Notes under the pieces: model-generated | The model's input: only the letters and a program-made list of their open reading frames with translations | Told to the model about the DNA's origin: nothing | Database searches by the model: none | Made by a program: the position numbers and the translations under genes | Part shown: positions 25,150 to 34,062 of the stretch, piece by piece | How the letters are laid out: every line of letters begins with the position of its first letter | How positions within the stretch are numbered: the stretch's first letter is position 1 | Source: Pseudomonas umsongensis | GTDB taxonomy: Bacteria > Pseudomonadota > Gammaproteobacteria > Pseudomonadales > Pseudomonadaceae | Length of the DNA: 64,000 nucleotides | Assembly: GCF_002236105.1 (NCBI RefSeq) | Contig: NZ_NIWU01000001.1 | Span: forward strand, 186,001-250,000 | Direction: 5' to 3'

Positions 25150-26403
25150 TCAGAACAGTGGCAGGTTATAGCTGATGATCATTCTGTTTTCATCGATATC
25201 ACGCAAGTAGTTCGAGCGCAGCGTTGCATAGCGCCAAAGTACCGCGACATTTTTCAATGTCCCGCTTTGAATCGCATAGCCAATATCGGTGTCACGCTCC
25301 CATTCCCTGCCTTCACCCGCCACGGTCGCCGGGTTGGCATGATCGGCCTTTGTGTAGCGCGTGGAGAAGGTTAGGCCTGGCACACCGAAGACGGCGAAAT
25401 CGTAGGTGTAGCGCAGTTGCCAGGAGCGTTCGTCGCGCTCCATGAAGTCGTTTGCCATCATGTAGTTAGTCAAGTACGCATCGGTACCAACGATGTAAGG
25501 CATTGCAGTTGATCCGCTCAACCCCTGATAACCGAGCCCGACGCCATGGCCACCCAAGCTGTAGGCGACCAGTGCGTTAAGGGTACGGTTGTCGACCTTG
25601 CCGGCACCGGCATTACCGACATCACTGCTGAGGTAATACCGCACATCTGTCTTTAGAGTACCGCTACCCAATGGTAGGGAATGCACCAAGCCCAGATACT
25701 GCTGACGATAGATGTTTTCCAGCTCACCGTACTGATAACTCAAGGTCAGATTCTTGCTTAGAGCGTAGTCAGCGCCGGCCATTTTGAAGTCGTCGGCGTC
25801 GGGAGTGGCTTTGAAGCGCTTGTTCTTGCTGACCAGGGTCAGAGGCTGGTTATGAGAGTAGTCACGCAGCGTGGTGCGGTTGATGTCGCCCAGGGTCAGT
25901 GTGAAGTTGTCCAGTTCCTTGGCGGTGAGGATGCCGCCCTGGAAGGTCTGGGGCAGGATACGTCCGGTGCTGGAAGATATGACCGGATACTTGAGAATCT
26001 GCGTACCGACCTTCAGCTCGGTTTTCGACACCTTGATCTTGGCTGCCGCGCCGAACTTGCTGTACTCGTCAGGGGCCCGACCATCTTCGCCGACCGGCAA
26101 CAAACCGGTGCCACTGCGATCGGGGGCCGAGTCTAGCTTGATCCCCAGCATGCCAATGGCATCGAGCCCGAAGCCGAGGGTGCCTGCGGTGTAGCCGGAC
26201 TTGTAGTCGAGGACGAAACCCTGTGCCCATTCTTCACGTTTGGAGATACCCGGGTCTTCGCGAAAGTCTCGGTTCAAGTAGAAATTACTGGTCTGCAGTG
26301 TGGCGTGGCTGTCTTCGAGGAAACTTGCTGCGTGGCCGGCACTGCTGAACAGTCCCATTGGTAGCAAAGTCGAGCAGATGAGCACTTTGTTGTTGTGTTG
26401 CAT
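25150..26403 (-). CDS. OprD-family outer membrane porin
   Basis: 417 residues. The signal peptide (about 1-25, cleaved after AGHA) is followed by the OprD barrel: SFLEDSHATLQTSNFYLNRDF at the mature N-terminus, EEWAQGFVLDYKSGYTAGTLG, and alternating beta-strands ending in the terminal phenylalanine (ISYNLPLF) needed for outer membrane insertion. It is the last gene of the sugar-acid cluster and probably takes up the substrate. A long leader of about 65 bases contains TTGTTGTT on the plus strand, an AACAACAA (Crc-like) motif in the mRNA. Confidence 0.92.
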   Translation of the reverse strand: MQHNNKVLICSTLLPMGLFSSAGHAASFLEDSHATLQTSNFYLNRDFREDPGISKREEWAQGFVLDYKSGYTAGTLGFGLDAIGMLGIKLDSAPDRSGTGLLPVGEDGRAPDEYSKFGAAAKIKVSKTELKVGTQILKYPVISSSTGRILPQTFQGGILTAKELDNFTLTLGDINRTTLRDYSHNQPLTLVSKNKRFKATPDADDFKMAGADYALSKNLTLSYQYGELENIYRQQYLGLVHSLPLGSGTLKTDVRYYLSSDVGNAGAGKVDNRTLNALVAYSLGGHGVGLGYQGLSGSTAMPYIVGTDAYLTNYMMANDFMERDERSWQLRYTYDFAVFGVPGLTFSTRYTKADHANPATVAGEGREWERDTDIGYAIQSGTLKNVAVLWRYATLRSNYLRDIDENRMIISYNLPLF

Positions 26404-26460
26404 GGTGGCTCCCGTTGAATCGCAGGCATGGCTGCGCCAACCGCCTTTTCGGCGGAATCG

Positions 26461-26468
26461 TTGTTGTT
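26461..26468 (-). promoter_or_regulatory. AANAANAA motif upstream of oprD-like gene
   Basis: The mRNA reads AACAACAA about 60 bases before the start codon. This fits the Hfq/Crc A-rich target pattern, but its distance from the ribosome site weakens the case. Confidence 0.3.
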
Positions 26469-26590
26469 ATTTGAAGGAGAACTCAGTTCACACGGTGACT
26501 CATACGTGACGAGTCAGCCGAGCATCCTGTCGAGCGACCTGCCGCAAGGCCATGCGGCAGGGGCAACGTGTAGCGACAACGGCACCGGTG

Positions 26591-28123
26591 TCATGCAAGC
26601 ACGCCGATCTGCCATGGGCAGAATTCGTCTTCGCCCAGGCCGTTGAGTTCACTCTTGGTTTTGTCTCCCGAGGCGTGAGTCAGCAGGCGCTCGAAGATTT
26701 CCTGGCCCATTTGCTGGATGGTCTTGTCGCCGTCGATGATCTGGCCGCAGTTGATGTCCATGTCATCGCTCATGCGATTGAACATGGGCGAATTGCTCGC
26801 CAGTTTGAAGGTCGGTGCAGGAACCGAACCGAAGCACGAACCACGCCCGGTGGTAAACGCGATCATGTTGGCGCCACCGGCGATCTGGCCGGTCGCGGAC
26901 ACCGGGTCATAGCCGGGGGTGTCCATGAACACTAGGCCATGGGTCGTCACCGGGTAGGCGTATTCATACACATCCATCAGTGGTGCGTTGCCGCCTTTCT
27001 TGGCACCGCCCAAGGATTTTTCCAGCACGTTGGCCAGGCCACCGGCGTTGTTGCCGGGGCTGACGCGACCATTGATCTGGGTGTCGCGGCCCTTGTTGTA
27101 TTCCAGCCACCAGTCGATGCGGTCAATCAGTTTGCGACCGACTTCGGGGGTGGCGGCTCGGGCGGTCAAGGTGTGTTCGACGCCGAAAATTTCCGAGGTC
27201 TCGGAGAGAATCGCGGTCCCGCCGTGGCGCACCAGAATGTCAACCGCAGCGCCTAGCGCCGGGTTGGCCGAGAGGCCGGAGAAGCCGTCAGAGCCACCGC
27301 ATTGCATGCCGATGATCAGGTGTTCGGCCGACACGGTTTCGCGTTGCACGGCGTTGGCTTGGGGCAGCATCGCTTGAATCATCTTGATGCCTTGGTCTAC
27401 CGCGGTTTTAACGCCGCCGACGTCCTGGATCACCAGCGACTTGAGCATGTCTCCCAGTACAAGTTGCTCCTGCTCGATGAAACCATAGATATTGTTGCGC
27501 TCGCAGCCCAGGGCAATCAGCAGGCCGCCGGCGGTGTTGGCGTGCTTGATGTGGCCGCCGATGGTACGGCGCAGCAGGTTCATCGGTTCGCCGGTCATTT
27601 CCATGCCGCAACCGATTTCATGCACGAAGGGCACGACGCCGTCGATGTTCGGGAAGGCGGCCAGGCGCTCTTCGTCAAAGTGATTGGCAATTTTGCGTGC
27701 CACGGTGGCGCCGCAATTGCCGACGACAAAAATGCCGAGGTAGTTGCGCGTGGCCACCCGGCCATCTTCGCGAATGATGCCCTGGAACGTCGCGCGCTTA
27801 TCGGCTGGCAACAGGTCGGTGGGCACGTAATCCAGGCCGTAGCGATAATCGCGAGCGGTTTCGCCGAACTCAATGTTGTGGCTGTGCATCCAGGTACCTG
27901 GTGGCAAGTCTTCGCTGGCATAGCCAATCACTGTGTTGTACTTGAGCACCGGTTGGCCTTTTTCGATCATGCGTGCAGCAATCTTGTGCCCCAGCGGGAC
28001 GTCCTGCAGCGTAGTCAATGATTCGTTAGTAATGGCAGTGCCTGTGGGGATTTCCACGCGTGCGACCACTACGTTGTCGGCAGGGTCCAGGCGGATCACG
28101 GGGCTGATTTCACGGGAGGTCAT
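26591..28123 (-). CDS. UxaA/GarD-family sugar-acid dehydratase (altronate dehydratase-like)
   Basis: 510 residues. The N-terminal SAF domain (residues 1-100, IPTGTAITNESL) is followed by the large UxaA/GarD domain with its conserved iron-ligand cysteine segments: VGNCGATV, EIGCGMEMTG, ALGCERNN, GMQCGGSDGFSG and TTGRGSCFGS. The family dehydrates D-altronate or galactarate to 2-keto-3-deoxy acids. It is downstream of uxuA in the same direction (151-base gap). Altronate is the default expectation, but the cluster lacks the isomerase and reductase of hexuronate catabolism, so other aldonates or aldarates are possible. Confidence 0.88.
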   Translation of the reverse strand: MTSREISPVIRLDPADNVVVARVEIPTGTAITNESLTTLQDVPLGHKIAARMIEKGQPVLKYNTVIGYASEDLPPGTWMHSHNIEFGETARDYRYGLDYVPTDLLPADKRATFQGIIREDGRVATRNYLGIFVVGNCGATVARKIANHFDEERLAAFPNIDGVVPFVHEIGCGMEMTGEPMNLLRRTIGGHIKHANTAGGLLIALGCERNNIYGFIEQEQLVLGDMLKSLVIQDVGGVKTAVDQGIKMIQAMLPQANAVQRETVSAEHLIIGMQCGGSDGFSGLSANPALGAAVDILVRHGGTAILSETSEIFGVEHTLTARAATPEVGRKLIDRIDWWLEYNKGRDTQINGRVSPGNNAGGLANVLEKSLGGAKKGGNAPLMDVYEYAYPVTTHGLVFMDTPGYDPVSATGQIAGGANMIAFTTGRGSCFGSVPAPTFKLASNSPMFNRMSDDMDINCGQIIDGDKTIQQMGQEIFERLLTHASGDKTKSELNGLGEDEFCPWQIGVLA

Positions 28124-28274
28124 AATTAAGTCCTGCTTTTCTTATAAGGTCGATGCTGCTGACTTTGCCTGGCATGACCGAAGCGTCTAATTGCCGCGAG
28201 ACAGTCCTCGCGTAAAGCACACATTCGACTGCGTACGCGGCAATAGATTGGCAGTGCTTCGGTGGAAGACTCGA

Positions 28275-29360
28275 TCACGCTACTGCGGCGGGCCCTTGTT
28301 TTTGCAGCACTGCCTTGGTTTTTTCCTTGCCGATGCCTTCCCACAAACCCTGCAAGTACATGATGCCCAGTGCACGATCGTACAAGCCGTATCCTGGTAC
28401 GCCTGTCTCTCCCCAAATCATGCGGCCATGGTCTGGACGGGCGTAGCCGGTGAAGTTGGCGTCATGCAGGGCCTTCAGGATTTCCGCCATATCCAGCGAA
28501 CCACATTGCGTCGGGTGGGCGCTTTCATAAAAGTCACCGTTGTCGAACACCTTGACGTTACGCAGGTGAACGTAATGCACACGCTGGCGAGCGGCGAATT
28601 CGTTGATGAACGACGGCACATCGTTGTTGAGGTCCGAGCCGATGGTGCCGCTGCATAACGTCAGGCCGTTCGCAGGCGAGTCAATGATGCTCAGTACGCG
28701 GCGATGATCCTCGATGTTTTTGATAATTCGAGGAAGGCCAAACACCGAACGAGGCGGATCGTCTGCGTGTAGGGCCAGTTTCAGGCCAAGCTGCTCGGCA
28801 ACCGGCACCAACTTGCCCAGGAACCACTCAAGGTTTTTCCACATCTGTTCGGTGCTGACATCCTTGTATTCTTCAAGCAGTGCCTGGAGCTTCTCTGCAG
28901 GGTATTTTGTACCGATGCCGGGTAGGGGAATCACACCTTTAGATACGTCCAGTCGATCAACCAACGAGGCCTCGAAAGACAATGTATTGGAGCCATCGGG
29001 CAGTTGGTACTCCATCTGTGTACGAGTCCAGTCGAATACAGGCATGAAGTTGTAGCAGACGATCTTGATACCGCTGGCGGCAAGATTCTTCAGCGTTTCA
29101 ATGTACTGCGGAATAAGCGCTTCACGATTGGGCTTTCCCAGTTTGATGTCTTCGTGCACGCGGAAGCTGTCGACGACGTCCATTTTCAAACCATAAGCCG
29201 CCGCTGCGTCTCGCAGACTGGTGATACGGTCCACCGGCCAGACTTCTCCAAGCGGGGTGTCGTAAAGTGATGAAACAATGCCGTACAACCCGGGAATCTG
29301 ATTGATGTACTGCAAATTGATTGGATCTTTCGGACCGTGCCAACGAAAAATCATCTTCAT
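28275..29360 (-). CDS. uxuA: Mannonate dehydratase (UxuA family)
   Basis: 361-residue TIM-barrel metalloenzyme that dehydrates D-mannonate to 2-keto-3-deoxy-D-gluconate. Family segments visible are the N-terminal MIFRWHGPKDP, ASGIKIVCYNFMPVFDWTRT, LKLALHADDPPRSVFGLPRI with the metal-binding His and Asp, LCSGTIGSD, VHYVHLRNV and GYARPDHGRMIWGE. Length and motifs are complete. It follows the disrupted MFS gene by 47 bases, in the same direction. With the UxaA-like protein it gives the cluster two sugar-acid dehydratases. Confidence 0.92.
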   Translation of the reverse strand: MKMIFRWHGPKDPINLQYINQIPGLYGIVSSLYDTPLGEVWPVDRITSLRDAAAAYGLKMDVVDSFRVHEDIKLGKPNREALIPQYIETLKNLAASGIKIVCYNFMPVFDWTRTQMEYQLPDGSNTLSFEASLVDRLDVSKGVIPLPGIGTKYPAEKLQALLEEYKDVSTEQMWKNLEWFLGKLVPVAEQLGLKLALHADDPPRSVFGLPRIIKNIEDHRRVLSIIDSPANGLTLCSGTIGSDLNNDVPSFINEFAARQRVHYVHLRNVKVFDNGDFYESAHPTQCGSLDMAEILKALHDANFTGYARPDHGRMIWGETGVPGYGLYDRALGIMYLQGLWEGIGKEKTKAVLQKQGPAAVA

Positions 29361-29407
29361 TTTTGGTGCCTCGCATATCTTTAATTGGAGTCAGTTGGAA
29401 ACCGAAT

Positions 29408-30811
29408 TCAAGTTTTCGGATGAAGCTTGAAGCGTTGGATCTTGCCGACGATCAGCCAGTAACTGGCGACCGCTACCAATCCGTGAGCGCCGACGTAGAG
29501 CAGTGCGCCATCGAAGGAACCTGTGGTTTGAAGGATGTAGCCGATGACCACCGGGGTTACGATTCCAGCGGTGTTGCCGAAGGCATTAAATACGCCACCG
29601 GTAGTCCCGATAAGCTCTTTGGGCGCGGTGTCGGCGACCACTGTCCAGCCCATCGAGCCGAAACCCTTACCGAAGAACGCCAGGCTCATCAGCACAACGA
29701 CCACGGCAGCGCTTTCGGCATAGTTACAGAGAATGATGCTGGCGCTGAGCAACAGGCCAATGGTGATCGGGGTTTTACGAGCAATGCTCAAAGAGCCCGT
29801 TTTCTTCAGGATCAGGTCGGAGATAAAACCGCTGGACACGCCGCCCACCAAGCCACACAACGCTGGAATTGCTGCGATAAACCCGGCCTGAAGGATGTCA
29901 AATCCACGTTCCTTGACCAGATAAATCGGAAACCAGGTCATGAAGAACCAGGTGATCGAAGTGATGCAGTATTGGGCCAGAAAAATCCCGACCAGCATGC
30001 GACTGCGAAACAACTGTCCGATCTCGCCGAGCTTCATGCCCTTGCCGGTATTTGCCGCTTTGGATTTCAAACTCTCCAGATCAACAAGGCCGTCGCCAGC
30101 GCGGATGTATTCCAGTTCCTCGCTGTTCATCTTCGGATGGTCAATGGGCAGGTAGTAGAATTTCCACCAGATGGCACCAATCACCAGGCCGATGGCGCCC
30201 ATGATGATGAATACGTACTCCCAGCCGTAGGTGTAGCAGAGCCATCCCATGACTGGGGTGAAGACAGCCAGCGACAGGTATTGCGCGCTGTTGAAGATGG
30301 CGCCGGCAATACCGCGTTCGGAGGAGGGGAACCATGCGGCAATGATGCGGCCCGAGGCTGGTCCGACCGGAGACTCAGCAGCACCGAGCAAAAAGCGCAG
30401 GGCCAGTAGCAGTGGTACCACCATGCCAATGAAATGCACCATACCCATCATCACCGTGAAGCAAGACCAGATCACCACGGCCAGCATCATTGAAAGCTTC
30501 GAGCCGATACGGTCGGTCAGCCACCCGGAGGGGATCAGGAAGATTACGTACGCCCAGCTGAATGCCGAGAACAGGTATCCCATTTCCACAGAACTGATAC
30601 CGAGCTCCTTGCTCATGTCGGTCCCTGCGACCGACAGTGCAGCACGATCCCCCGTACTCAGGGCGAGAACGATGGTGATCAACGCCAGAATCAGAAAGCG
30701 ATAGCTGCTCTATTTCGTGGTCGCCGCCGCGTCCTGGTGGCCCTTCGATTGGGCCGAGACCGCGGCAACTGGCGTGTTTCCTTCCAGCGCGTAGCGCTCG
30801 TTGTTGTTCAT
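29408..30811 (-). pseudogene. MFS sugar-acid transporter, interrupted by an amber codon
   Basis: The frame from ATG 30811 reads a 33-residue hydrophilic leader (MNNNERYALEGNTP...), then TAG at 30710-30712, and continues SSYRFLILALITIVLAL through a complete 12-helix MFS protein with GDRAALSVAG and SGWLTDRIGSK motifs of the anion:cation symporter (ExuT/GudP) group. A single C-to-T change from CAG would explain the stop. The only downstream restart is TTG 30682, inside helix 1, without a good ribosome site. So the transporter is probably inactive or poorly made, unless this is a sequencing error or the stop is suppressed. Confidence 0.85.
30801..30808 (-). promoter_or_regulatory. AANAANAA motif over codons 2-4 of the MFS gene
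   Basis: The mRNA reads AUG AACAACAA, placing a Crc/Hfq-type A-rich motif directly on the start region. Confidence 0.4.
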
Positions 30812-30885
30812 GTGTGCCTCGTCTAATTATTTTTGTAGAGTGCCCAGGCATTGGCGACCCTTGGGAGCCAATACCTGTAACGGGA

Positions 30886-31197
30886 TCAAGCGGCCTGGGT
30901 GTCTGCCTCCGTGTAGTCCACAACGACCCATTCGAAGTACTTTTTCAGTTCAGTGACCAGGGCAACGTGCGCCGGGTGAGGCAGGTAACGGTTGACCGCT
31001 TCGGCATCGTCGAACGTCGTCTCCAGCACGTAGTCCCAGCAGATCGGTCGGTCCAGTTCATTGGCCGACACCTTCCAGCTGCGGGCAAACTCAATGTCCT
31101 TGGCGAGGTCGCTCATCCACTGCACGAGATGGTTTTCCAGCTGTGGGTTTTTCTCCACCGCAGGCAGGCGCCGGAACATCACGATGTGTTTCATCAT
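30886..31197 (-). CDS. Dabb (stress-responsive A/B barrel) domain protein
   Basis: 103 residues with the Dabb pattern: MMKHIVMFRR at the start, a helix, YVLETTFDDAEAVNRYLPHPAHVALVTEL and FEWVVVDYTE. The start ATG 31197 overlaps the aldehyde dehydrogenase stop (ATGATGA) and has AAGGAG upstream, so translation is coupled. Such small dimeric proteins sit in catabolic operons, sometimes as enzymes of reactive aldehydes; the role here is unknown. Confidence 0.85.
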   Translation of the reverse strand: MMKHIVMFRRLPAVEKNPQLENHLVQWMSDLAKDIEFARSWKVSANELDRPICWDYVLETTFDDAEAVNRYLPHPAHVALVTELKKYFEWVVVDYTEADTQAA

Positions 31198-32615
31198 GGC
31201 TGGGCTCCTTGCTGGGCGAGTGCCCATGCCGGAGCATCCTGCAACGCCACCGGGCGCAGGTAGCGCTGCAGCGCGGCGTAGCCCACCGAAGTGCTTTGTG
31301 GTTGAGTCGACGCAGGCCAGGGGCCGCCATGTTGCTGTGCGTGCGTGACGGCAACGCCTGTTGGCACGCCCGAGAACAACACTCGACCGGCGATCTGGCG
31401 AGCGGCGCGAAGCAGCGCACGGGTGTCGTCGGTGGCGTCTTCGAAGCCCCAAAGCGTCGCCGTCAAGCTGCCTCCAATGGCGTGCAACACAGCGGTCGCC
31501 TGTTCGATGGACTCGACTGTCAGTACCACGGCGGCGGGGCCGAACATTTCTTCGCGAAGATTGGCGTCTTCAATAAAGGCCTTGGCGTCGACCTTGAACA
31601 GACGCGGAGCCGGGCCTTCGCTATCGGCCAGTGGCTCGAATACTTGGCTCGCTGCATCGGATGCCAGCAGATGGGCGACTCCTGCATCAAATCCGTTTCG
31701 CATACCGGGAGTCAGCATGCGATGGGTCTTGATCGGTTGCAGTGCCGCGCTCAATTGCGCGACAAAACGGTCACTGGCCGGATGGTCGAGTAAAACGATC
31801 ACCCCCGGGCTGGTGCAGAATTGTCCGGTGCCTTGGGTGATCGAAGCAGCAAGGGTGTTCGCCAGGGCCTCGCTGTCACGCTCTAGAATACCGGGCAGGG
31901 CGATCAATGGATTAATGGAGCCCAACTCACCGAAAAACGGAACAGGGCGACGGCGTTCGTTAGCGGCTTTCCAAAGCGCGGTCCCGCCTTGATAGGAACC
32001 GGTAAATGCAACGGCGGCAATCTGCGGATGCGCTACCAGGTGCAGGCCCGCTGCGCGGGAGGCGCCATCGACCAGGCCAAGCAGCCCGCCAGGCAAGTTC
32101 ATGCCGTCAAGTACGCCCTGAGCCACCTCATGTACTGCGCGCGACAGCCGTGGGTGCCCGGAATGAGTCTTGACTACCACAGGGCAACCGGCCGCCAATG
32201 CCGAAGCGGTGTCGCCGCCCAGGACCGAAAAAGCGAACGGGAAGTTGCTGGCTGAAAACATCGCCACCGGCCCCAGCGGTTCGTGGGTGCGTGTCAGGCG
32301 TGGGCGACCTACGGGCGGCGCGCCAGCCGCGGCCTGATCGTCGATTGTCTGGTATGGCACACCGGCCTCTACCTCGTCGGCGAAACCACGCAGTTGAAAG
32401 GCCGTTCGCGCCACTTCACCGTTGAGTCGCCCGGCACCCAGGCCGGTTTCTTCGTCGGCCAGTGCCACAAGAGCGGCTTGGTACTGTTCAAGACCGCTGG
32501 CCAGTCCACGTAGCAAGCCGCTGCGAACGGAGGGCGCGGAGGCCGCCCAGAACCCGGCGACGGCACCGGCAGCCTCGACAGCTGCATCGATCAATTGAAA
32601 CTCGGTGGTGCTCAT
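31194..32615 (-). CDS. Aldehyde dehydrogenase, alpha-ketoglutaric semialdehyde dehydrogenase type
   Basis: 473 residues. Key residues are visible: the MFSASNFPFAFSVLGGDTASALAAGC segment, catalytic Glu in PFFGELGSINP and catalytic Cys in GTGQFCTSPG. The sequence resembles the long NADP-dependent KGSADH group that oxidises 2-oxoglutarate semialdehyde in sugar-acid and hydroxyproline breakdown, though it is somewhat shorter than usual. It overlaps its neighbours on both sides by 4 bases. This places an oxidative route to 2-oxoglutarate in the same operon as the dehydratases. Confidence 0.87.
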   Translation of the reverse strand: MSTTEFQLIDAAVEAAGAVAGFWAASAPSVRSGLLRGLASGLEQYQAALVALADEETGLGAGRLNGEVARTAFQLRGFADEVEAGVPYQTIDDQAAAGAPPVGRPRLTRTHEPLGPVAMFSASNFPFAFSVLGGDTASALAAGCPVVVKTHSGHPRLSRAVHEVAQGVLDGMNLPGGLLGLVDGASRAAGLHLVAHPQIAAVAFTGSYQGGTALWKAANERRRPVPFFGELGSINPLIALPGILERDSEALANTLAASITQGTGQFCTSPGVIVLLDHPASDRFVAQLSAALQPIKTHRMLTPGMRNGFDAGVAHLLASDAASQVFEPLADSEGPAPRLFKVDAKAFIEDANLREEMFGPAAVVLTVESIEQATAVLHAIGGSLTATLWGFEDATDDTRALLRAARQIAGRVLFSGVPTGVAVTHAQQHGGPWPASTQPQSTSVGYAALQRYLRPVALQDAPAWALAQQGAQP

Positions 32616-33070
32616 TGTTCACCTCCTGTGGCCGGTTCCAGGTGGTAACCACGACCCGCGTAATCGAAGTCGACGATTTCGTTGATGGCCACTTCCTTGT
32701 CGGCAGGTGAGGCGTAGTAAGCGCGGATCTCTTTGATCAGACCAGTATGCTCGTCAAAGATGTACCACTCGTCACCACGCAGCGCAGTACCCAGTTTACC
32801 CTTCCAGTGCGTCCACTCGATCACCGCTTCAGGGCTGTCATGGCTGACGAGAATCTTCTCGATGGTCCATTGCGAGCCGAGGTTCTCGACGCACCACACC
32901 CATTTGGACGCGATGGTCTCGGCAGTGCGCCAAGGAATTTCTGGCAATCCGGCTGGGAAGTAGTGCACGGCATCCGGAGTGAAGCACGACACCAATTCGG
33001 CGTGATCGCCCGCGTTGCAAGTAGCAAAGTAGCGACGGATCAGTGCGGCGTATTCGGCTTGTTTGCTCAT
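32612..33070 (-). CDS. NTF2/SnoaL-like protein
   Basis: 152 residues with the SnoaL cone fold pattern: YAALIRRYFATCNAGDHAELVSCFTPDAVHYFPAG at the start, then EAVIEWTHWKG and WYIFDEHTGLIKEIRAYYASP. Such proteins act as isomerases, dehydratases or binding proteins on small ligands. It overlaps the RraA-family gene and the dehydrogenase gene by 4 bases each, so it is part of one tightly coupled unit. The reaction is not known. Confidence 0.82.
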   Translation of the reverse strand: MSKQAEYAALIRRYFATCNAGDHAELVSCFTPDAVHYFPAGLPEIPWRTAETIASKWVWCVENLGSQWTIEKILVSHDSPEAVIEWTHWKGKLGTALRGDEWYIFDEHTGLIKEIRAYYASPADKEVAINEIVDFDYAGRGYHLEPATGGEQ

Positions 33071-33879
33071 TGTTCATCCCCCTTGTTGATGATGCTCGGG
33101 ATGGCAGGACGACCTGAGGCTACCCATGCGTGGTAGTCAGAGATGGCGGTTGGACCTGGTGGATAGACGCCCCAGAGTGCTTCGCCGGCGGCGATGCGCA
33201 TCGCCAGATAGCCTTCCAGGTCGTCCTGCACGGTGCAGTAATCGGCCAGCTCTTCTGCCAGATGCGCAGGAATCACCGTCAAACCGTCGCCGTCGCCGAC
33301 GATGATGTCGCCTGGATACACCGCCACACCGGCACAGCCGATCGGTACCTGCAAGTCAGCCACGTGGTGATAGGAGATGCGCGTGGTTGCAGTGACTTCG
33401 CGGGCAAAGGCAGGCAGCGGCAAAGCGGCAATTTCACTGCCGTCGCGCAGGGCGCCGTCGGTAACGATAGCCCGGGCGCCACGGGCCAGCAGACGGGTCA
33501 CCAGGATATTGCCCGCCGACGCCGCACGCGGGTCGTTCTGGCTGTCGATGACCAGCACGTCGCCCGGCTGGATCTGTTCCACACCCTGCCATTGCAGATT
33601 GTTGTGGTTGGGTTTGGTGGTCATGGTGCCGTAGGTGTCGATGTCCTCGCGGGCCGGTATGAAGCGCATGGTGAAAGCGCGGCCAGCGAACGGCTTGATG
33701 TCTTTGTTCATGGCGCGAAGGCCGACCAGGGCTGGCTGACGAAAATCCAATTTGAACAGTTGGGTGGTCAGCGAACCGCTGCTGCAACGGGCTAGGCGTG
33801 CCAGCACTTCATCGCTGACATGAACCTGGCGCTCGTCGGTTTCTTCCAGTGTGTCGGCGTATTGGTGGATCTGCGTCAT
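33067..33879 (-). CDS. RraA-family protein (possible lyase/aldolase)
   Basis: 270 residues. The RraA-fold core contains GDVLVIDSQNDPRAASAGNILVTRLLARGARAIVTDGALRD and GDIIVGDGDGLTVIP. The family includes the RNase E regulator, but in catabolic operons its members are HMG/CHA-type pyruvate aldolases or sugar-acid enzymes; the Arg-Asp pair in TDGALRD fits the metal-dependent lyases. It is the first gene of the operon. Between GGAG and the ATG the mRNA reads AACAACAA. The sequence does not fix the substrate. Confidence 0.85.
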   Translation of the reverse strand: MTQIHQYADTLEETDERQVHVSDEVLARLARCSSGSLTTQLFKLDFRQPALVGLRAMNKDIKPFAGRAFTMRFIPAREDIDTYGTMTTKPNHNNLQWQGVEQIQPGDVLVIDSQNDPRAASAGNILVTRLLARGARAIVTDGALRDGSEIAALPLPAFAREVTATTRISYHHVADLQVPIGCAGVAVYPGDIIVGDGDGLTVIPAHLAEELADYCTVQDDLEGYLAMRIAAGEALWGVYPPGPTAISDYHAWVASGRPAIPSIINKGDEQ

Positions 33880-33886
33880 TGTTGTT
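33879..33886 (-). promoter_or_regulatory. AANAANAA motif between ribosome site and start of the rraA-like gene
   Basis: TTGTTGTT on the plus strand gives AACAACAA in the mRNA, exactly between GGAG and AUG. This is the position where Hfq/Crc blocks translation in Pseudomonas catabolic genes. Confidence 0.45.
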
Positions 33887-33889
33887 CTC

Positions 33890-34060
33890 CTGTGCTCTTA
33901 CGCATGGCGTGTAGGTGCACCAAGTCATTGGTTATTCCCGTAATTTGGGACTAATAATGTTTGTGATGACCTGATATCGTCAGATCCTAGAGGTTTGTTG
34001 ACGTGTGCAATACCCGTCGTATGATCCAGTTCATTCGTTGTTCCATATGGTGGGAATAAG
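33890..34060. promoter_or_regulatory. Divergent promoter with candidate IclR operators
   Basis: Between the RraA-like operon and the regulator lie two imperfect palindromes: ATTCCCGTAATTTGGGA near 33935 and GTTCCATATGGTGGGAAT at 34040-34057. Both show TTCC...GGGA. The second ends 5 bases before the regulator's start codon, which fits autorepression. IclR-family operators of this general shape are known; the match was judged by eye. Confidence 0.45.
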
Positions 34061-34062
34061 TC

